A stretch of DNA of 9,595 nt. It comes from Wolbachia pipientis (GTDB lineage: Bacteria > Pseudomonadota > Alphaproteobacteria > Rickettsiales > Anaplasmataceae). The stretch is from the NCBI RefSeq assembly GCF_023661085.1, contig NZ_JAHDJT010000042.1, positions 1 to 9,595 of the forward strand, given 5' to 3'. The notes beneath the pieces were generated by a model that worked only from the letters and a program-made list of their open reading frames with translations, was not told the DNA's origin and did no database searches. The position numbers were made by a program, and so were the translations under genes. Of the stretch, positions 6,115-9,595 are shown one piece after another; positions within the stretch are counted from its first letter, which is position 1; each line of letters opens with the position of its first letter.

Positions 6115-7107
6115 ATGTTATATAGATATTATAATAAAGTATTTAATATCCTATTAAGCGTAATTCTATTATTTAGCAGCATTGCTTATGCAGGCACTAG
6201 TGAGAATTTGCATTCAATAAATGGTGACATAGTTGTTGGGTTATTGAAAACAGAAGAAGAAACATATCCACATGAGGTTGGCTTATCTCAAAATATCTAC
6301 GAGATGTTTAATAATTGGGGAGTCAAAACCGTACTAATTGATTATAATAAGATAATTAGCCTTAAAAAAATTCAGGCAGAGTCACTTAATCTTGCAAAAC
6401 AAGATGAAATATTGGCAAGGAAGCTGACATTAGATAGAATAAAAGTTGAAGTTGCAAAGTTTATTAAAGAGCACAAAATAAATAGAATATTTATTCCAGG
6501 AAATTACTATAATTTACACTCTGAACCTTTTCCTCCTACTCCTTGTCGCCAGCTTGTTACTGAAGCAATTGTGAAAATAGTAGATGATAATCCTACAATC
6601 CATTTACTTGGCATATGTGGCGGTTTACAAGGTATCATGAATGCAAAAGGAATTGAAGTAGTGAGTGTGTCAAATCTTGTAAGTGATGGAGAGAAGCAAA
6701 GATCTCATTTAAAATCAGCACCTAATCCACAGCAAGAGAGTGTACCTCTCCAGCAGATCAAAATTGTTCCAAACAGTCGTTTAGCAGAGGTGGTAGCTAA
6801 ATTTTTACCACCTGATGAAAATGGCTGGTTTTCAACATGTTTTCCAGATGCTCATTCAGGAGCAGTAAGTAATACGCCAGAAAACAGAAAAAAGTTAGAG
6901 TTACTTGGATATAAAGTTGTAGCATTTTCCAGTGATGGGGTAATAGAGGCTATTGAAGATAAGCATGGTAATATTTACTTTCAAAGTCATCCAGAAGCCC
7001 TTGTTGTGAAGTCAGATAAAAATCTCTATTTATCAAATCACAAGGCTCGTCAAGTTTCAACGCTAGTTGCCATAGCAATTATAAATGATTTTCTTTATCG
7101 TGCTTAA
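6115..7107 (+). CDS. Exported class I glutamine amidotransferase-like hydrolase (peptidase C26 / PuuD-like)
   Basis: A 330-residue protein. Residues 1-26 form a Sec signal peptide: a basic start (R4, K8), a hydrophobic core NILLSVILLFSSIAYA, and an AYA-G cleavage site. The mature part is a class I glutamine amidotransferase fold with nucleophile elbow GICGGLQG (Cys168) and a downstream SHPEA giving His292 and Glu294, the expected Cys-His-Glu triad. The segment from HSGAVSNTPENRKK to SDGVIEAIED resembles gamma-glutamyl-GABA hydrolases (peptidase C26). Substrate is unknown: it could cleave gamma-glutamyl compounds or peptides in the periplasm. Residues 80-125 (ISLKKIQAE to AKFIKEHK) look like an insertion relative to the basic fold. 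No SD is visible; the start is set by the signal peptide and the promoter at 6058-6086. Neighbours give no pathway hint. Confidence 0.8.
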   Translation: MLYRYYNKVFNILLSVILLFSSIAYAGTSENLHSINGDIVVGLLKTEEETYPHEVGLSQNIYEMFNNWGVKTVLIDYNKIISLKKIQAESLNLAKQDEILARKLTLDRIKVEVAKFIKEHKINRIFIPGNYYNLHSEPFPPTPCRQLVTEAIVKIVDDNPTIHLLGICGGLQGIMNAKGIEVVSVSNLVSDGEKQRSHLKSAPNPQQESVPLQQIKIVPNSRLAEVVAKFLPPDENGWFSTCFPDAHSGAVSNTPENRKKLELLGYKVVAFSSDGVIEAIEDKHGNIYFQSHPEALVVKSDKNLYLSNHKARQVSTLVAIAIINDFLYRA

Positions 7108-7109
7108 TG

Positions 7110-7147
7110 GGCGTTATAAACGCCTTGGTTAAAGCTTTAATAACCAA
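7110..7147. repeat. Two adjacent hairpin palindromes after the amidotransferase-like gene
   Basis: GGCGTT (7110-7115) and AACGCC (7119-7124) form a perfect 6-bp stem with loop ATA. Directly next, TTGGTTA (7125-7131) pairs with TAACCAA (7141-7147) around AAGCTTTAA. They start two bases after the stop codon and could end transcription, but an A-run rather than a T-run follows on the plus strand. A mobile palindromic repeat is an equal reading. Confidence 0.55.
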
Positions 7148-7177
7148 AAAGCACGTTTATTTATATCAGTCATTAGA

Positions 7178-7199
7178 TTCTCGTATAACCGTATGAGAA
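7178..7199. repeat. 8-bp hairpin palindrome
   Basis: TTCTCGTA (7178-7185) pairs with TATGAGAA (7192-7199) with one G-T pair, loop TAACCG. It lies 30 bases after the palindrome pair at 7110-7147 and may belong to the same dispersed element. From memory it looks like recurrent Wolbachia intergenic sequence; this needs a genome search. Confidence 0.45.
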
Positions 7200-7289
7200 A
7201 CCAGTAGTACACTTTTCTTTCGTCATCCTAGCACTCACTGTATCACGTTAAGTTAAGTTCTCTAATTGCACATAAGTCAACAATAATTT

Positions 7290-7457
7290 TCACACAAACC
7301 AAAACGGCGTATCTTCTTCATAATCCTCAGTAATTTCACATAAGTTAAAAGTAGCATGCTTTCCATGGTTCTCTCCGCGGTCTAGTATGGCAACAATCTG
7401 CCAAGCCACACTATACTTATTAGGCGGAAGTGGACAGCAACATATGTCTTTCGAAGT
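7290..7457 (-). pseudogene. Orphan C-terminal frame, 55 codons, unrecognised protein
   Basis: On the minus strand a frame runs from after a TAG (7460-7458) to TGA (7292-7290), with no ATG. Its composition is protein-like: PLPPNKYSVAWQIVAIL, then DRGENHGKHATFNLCEITED and YEEDTPFWFV at the end. Just upstream, in a different frame, another plausible piece reads SKDSNADGRDKQDLWLKH (roughly 7515-7460), so the gene seems to have lost its 5' part and to carry a frameshift. I do not recognise the family. It sits between the palindromes and the IS110 remnant, in the same orientation as the latter, and could be a cellular gene broken by insertion or a passenger of the mobile region. Confidence 0.4.
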
Positions 7458-7541
7458 CTATGCTTCAACCAAAGATCTTGCTTATCCCTTCCATCGGCAT
7501 TGCTATCTTTACTCTACATAAAATTATATACTTTCTTGCAT

Positions 7542-8066
7542 TTATTGATAACAAAACTCTGTTTTGCTAACCAACATCCGATGCATGATTACAGACAACT
7601 TCCGCATCACAGCAAAATTGCTTTCTTCATACCCTTCTTTTTGCAAGCTTTAGCCCCCAGCTTTTCAATTTAAATGTCTTTTTACATCTTGTTAGTAAGA
7701 ATTGTGCAGCTTCGTACAACATATTTCCACTGGTCCCATTTTTGATATACTTCCATGACGATCAATCTCTCCAGAAGCGTATGTTTCAATCCCATATAGG
7801 CTCCAACTGCATAAGATGTTTCAAACCTATATGGATCGCAGCTTTTATGTCATTGCTACTATAATACTAACTCCTGGTACAGTAGTTAATAATTTGCAAT
7901 CTTCGTCCTTTTTACCTTGCTCTGAAAGTATTTTGTCAAGTTTTCCTATTGATTCTTCTATTGCTTCCAAACTATGTGTTAGTTCTTCAATTGAGTTCCT
8001 GCTGATTTTACCTAGATTGCTTTTTGCACTTTTAAAGAGAAGCTCTGGCACCTTGTTTACCCCATA
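7542..8066 (-). pseudogene. Frameshifted remnant of an IS110-family transposase (C-terminal half)
   Basis: Read leftward, consecutive frames rebuild the C-terminal Transposase_20 half (PF02371) of an IS110-type transposase. Frame 1 (about 8066-7848): VNKVPELLFKSAKSNLGKI, a coiled linker, then LLTTVPGVSIIVAMT. Frame 2 (about 7840-7781): DPYRFETSYAVGAYMGLKH. Frame 3 (7781-7734): YASGEIDRHGSISKMG. Frame 4 (7722 to about 7633): MLYEAAQFLLTRCKKTFKLK, then SWGLKLAKR. Frame 5: KGMKKAI, then, after another shift, VMRKLSVIMHRMLVSKTEF to TAA at 7544-7542. These match the family's VPGVG, SGE-R-G-ISK-G and LYEAA landmarks. At least five frameshifts and no N-terminal DEDD domain make it dead. Degenerate coding (KKDVEVMG and similar) may extend to about 8150. 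IS110 elements lack terminal inverted repeats, so the ends cannot be fixed. Confidence 0.8.
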
Positions 8067-8150
8067 ACTTCAACATCTTTTTTTTAATCAACCATCTCTT
8101 TGGAAAAAAATTCGGCTACATCAGCCTATCCAAAAAGTATTTTGCCTTTG
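7542..8150 (-). mobile_element. Decayed IS110-family element, boundaries uncertain
   Basis: The span is defined only by the transposase remnant; no terminal repeats or target duplication are visible, as expected for this family. The right limit is set where transposase-like reading (EFFSKEMVD, KKDVEVMG) fades. The non-coding end that would carry a guide (bridge) RNA in intact IS110 elements cannot be recognised here. Confidence 0.5.
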
Positions 8151-8183
8151 AATGTAGGAACTCTAGAACATTATTTTTTAACA

Positions 8184-8211
8184 TTGCTGCAAGAGCTGAA
8201 AATCCTATAGT
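8184..8211 (+). promoter_or_regulatory. Candidate promoter of smpB-lgt
   Basis: TTGCTG (8184-8189) and TATAGT (8206-8211, five of six consensus) are spaced by 16 bases. Initiation near 8218 leaves a short leader with AAGGG at 8224-8228 before ATG 8240. The site lies at the edge of the decayed transposon region. Confidence 0.5.
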
Positions 8212-8239
8212 ATATTAAAGCTCAAGGGTGTCTTTAAAT

Positions 8240-8689
8240 ATGGAAGTTATTGCAGAAAATAGAAAAGCAAGGTTTGAATACTTCATCTTAGAAGAATTTG
8301 AAGCAGGTATGGTCCTACTCAGTAGTGAAGTTAAGTCGCTGAGGGAAAGAAAAGCAAACATTTCTGACGCTTACGTTATCGAAAAAAACGGTGAAATATG
8401 GCTGCACAATATGCATATTGCAGAATATAAAGCTGCAAACAAAAGAAACCATAAGCCGAAAAGGGAACGTAAATTACTTCTGCATAAAAAAGAGATAAAT
8501 AAACTAATTGGCCAGATTAAAACTGCTGGAATAACTGTTGTGCCACTTTCAATTTATTTTAATGACAAAGGATTGGCAAAAACTAAAATTGCCATTGCAA
8601 AAGGAAAAAAACTCTATGATAAGAGAGCAACCATAAAACAGAGAGAGTGGGATCGTGAGAAAAGTAGATTGTCTAAGAATGATTTGTAG
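8240..8689 (+). CDS. smpB: SsrA (tmRNA)-binding protein SmpB
   Basis: SmpB binds tmRNA and brings it to stalled ribosomes for trans-translation. Family landmarks: [13 protein letters not shown] at the start, [25 protein letters not shown] around residues 22-46 (tmRNA-contacting OB fold), the [28 protein letters not shown] block, and the basic C-terminal tail [22 protein letters not shown] that enters the empty mRNA channel. I start at ATG 8240 (149 residues), 11 bases after AAGGG; an in-frame GTG at 8228 overlaps that SD and would add four residues. The tmRNA gene is not in this window. lgt starts 6 bases after the stop, so the two are likely co-transcribed. Confidence 0.96.
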   Translation: MEVIAENRKARFEYFILEEFEAGMVLLSSEVKSLRERKANISDAYVIEKNGEIWLHNMHIAEYKAANKRNHKPKRERKLLLHKKEINKLIGQIKTAGITVVPLSIYFNDKGLAKTKIAIAKGKKLYDKRATIKQREWDREKSRLSKNDL

Positions 8690-8695
8690 CAAGGT

Positions 8696-9484
8696 ATGTC
8701 TTTAAATCCAGTAATTTTTAGCATCGGTTCTGTCTCTATACATTGGTATTCTTTGGCATATGTTTTAGGTATAGTCTTTGCATATTGGTATTTACACAAA
8801 TTGGACAACCAAAAAATATTTACCAGGAGTTTTTATGATTCATTGTTAACAGCCACTATTGTAGGTATTATCCTTGGAGGCAGGCTTGGCTACGTGTTGA
8901 TATACGATCCAGTTTTTTATATAAGCAATCCTGTCGAGATACTGAAAACCTGGGGAGGAGGAATGTCATTTCACGGTGGTGCCATAGGAGTTTTGTGTGC
9001 GGTGATAATTTTGTGTAAAAGACATAACATTCCTATATTTTACACACTGGACCTAATTTCTTGCGGAGTTCCCGTAGGCTTATTTTTAGGTCGCATAGGC
9101 AATTTTATAAACGGAGAGCTATTTGGCAGGATTACAACTGTGCCATGGGGCATGGTATTTCCAGAAAGTGGTGATCATTTGCTACGCCACCCAAGTCAGC
9201 TCTATGAGGCATTTTTCGAGGGACTGCTATTTTTTGCAGCTATGAATTCACTGTTTTTCTTGACTAGAATAAGGCTATATCGTGGTGCATTGACTGGTAT
9301 TGCAGTTATGTGGTATGGAATAGTGCGTTTTATAGTTGAGTTTTTCCGCGAACCAGACTACCAAGTTGGCTATTTATGGCTTGATTTGACTATGGGGCAG
9401 TTGCTTTCAGTACCTATGGTTTTGCTAGGAATAATCATATGCCTGAATGCATTAAATTTGAAATTTGCAGAGAAATTGCAATAG
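8696..9484 (+). CDS. lgt: Prolipoprotein diacylglyceryl transferase
   Basis: Inner-membrane enzyme that transfers diacylglycerol from phosphatidylglycerol to the lipobox cysteine of prolipoproteins, the first step of lipoprotein maturation. The 262-residue protein shows about seven hydrophobic segments and the family motifs: FSIGSVSIHWYSLAYVLG at the start, GGMSFHGGAIGV with His93, the signature GRIGNFINGELFG with Arg133 and Asn136, RHPSQLYEA at 164-172, and RFIVEFFREPD at 211-221 holding the C-terminal essential arginine. Length is close to E. coli Lgt (291), slightly shorter. ATG 8696 is chosen because the conserved N-terminus follows at once; AAGG lies only one base before it, so initiation may depend on coupling with smpB six bases upstream. 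Confidence 0.96.
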   Translation: MSLNPVIFSIGSVSIHWYSLAYVLGIVFAYWYLHKLDNQKIFTRSFYDSLLTATIVGIILGGRLGYVLIYDPVFYISNPVEILKTWGGGMSFHGGAIGVLCAVIILCKRHNIPIFYTLDLISCGVPVGLFLGRIGNFINGELFGRITTVPWGMVFPESGDHLLRHPSQLYEAFFEGLLFFAAMNSLFFLTRIRLYRGALTGIAVMWYGIVRFIVEFFREPDYQVGYLWLDLTMGQLLSVPMVLLGIIICLNALNLKFAEKLQ

Positions 9485-9531
9485 TTCTTGCATAGTTTTC
9501 AGCAGCGCATTTGATGAAATAAAAAAATTGC

Positions 9532-9560
9532 TTGACAACCTTTGCCGTTACCCCTATTAT
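9532..9560 (+). promoter_or_regulatory. Near-consensus sigma70 promoter pointing out of the window
   Basis: A perfect TTGACA (9532-9537), a 17-base spacer and TATTAT (9555-9560, five of six) make the best promoter in the window. Initiation near 9567 leaves under 30 transcribed bases before the edge, with no start codon preceded by an SD. Such strength in an AT-rich symbiont suggests a stable RNA or highly expressed gene just beyond 9595; this is inference. Confidence 0.75.
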
Positions 9561-9595
9561 AGTAGTGAAGCTATTTGTTTAACTTCCCAATCTGT

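Noticed and set aside
7110..7147. Canonical rho-independent terminator after the amidotransferase-like gene
   Set aside because: The hairpins are followed by an A-run, not a T-run, on the plus strand, so they are listed as palindromic repeats instead.
7816..8067. 83-codon open frame on the plus strand
   Set aside because: It is the antisense of the IS110 transposase remnant, whose landmarks are on the minus strand.
8130..8215. Short minus-strand frame reading SALAAMLKNNVLEFLHSKAK
   Set aside because: It looks somewhat protein-like but has no start, no family match, and does not join in frame to the IS110 remnant; probably chance or too decayed to call.
8614..8808. 64-codon open frame on the minus strand
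   Set aside because: Antisense across the smpB/lgt junction with no independent support.

Overview
The window is AT-rich, and its gene content and protein sequences look like Wolbachia (Rickettsiales, Anaplasmataceae). The support is: the housekeeping cluster rpsB-tsf-pyrH-frr-uppS-cdsA with dxr absent, an NDUFS6-type zinc-ribbon protein of alphaproteobacterial kind, tRNA genes without an encoded CCA, intergenic 'tggatgac' repeat debris, and decayed insertion-sequence remnants. The assignment rests on recognition of sequence and layout, not on a database search; the strain cannot be named.

Layout. 1-450 is gene-poor: a possible 38-codon leftward frame, a perfect 6-bp palindrome running into a degenerate 23-bp tandem repeat, and a short C-terminal protein remnant. 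Next comes tRNA-Asp(GTC) on the minus strand, with a sigma70-like promoter and a hairpin/T-rich terminator. 590-5034 is one tightly packed plus-strand operon: ribosomal protein S2, EF-Ts, UMP kinase, ribosome recycling factor, undecaprenyl-diphosphate synthase and CDP-diglyceride synthase. It joins translation, pyrimidine nucleotide supply and envelope lipid supply. It converges on a minus-strand pair, coaD and a small zinc-ribbon gene. Divergent from coaD is tRNA-Phe(GAA), followed by a signal-peptide-bearing class I glutamine amidotransferase-like hydrolase with its own well-placed promoter.

7108-8227 (1.1 kb) holds no intact gene. It contains a cluster of three hairpin palindromes, a 55-codon orphan C-terminal frame of unknown identity, and a multiply frameshifted remnant of an IS110-family transposase lacking its catalytic N-terminal half. 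After it, smpB and lgt form a two-gene operon (trans-translation; lipoprotein maturation). The last 110 bases carry a near-consensus promoter (TTGACA-17-TATTAT) pointing out of the window.

I looked for a new system and found none I can support. The items most worth a second look are the exported amidotransferase-like enzyme, the unidentified 55-codon remnant, the barrel-like remnant near the left end, and the strong promoter at the right edge. The rest is core metabolism in a reduced endosymbiont genome with transposon and repeat decay between the gene blocks.
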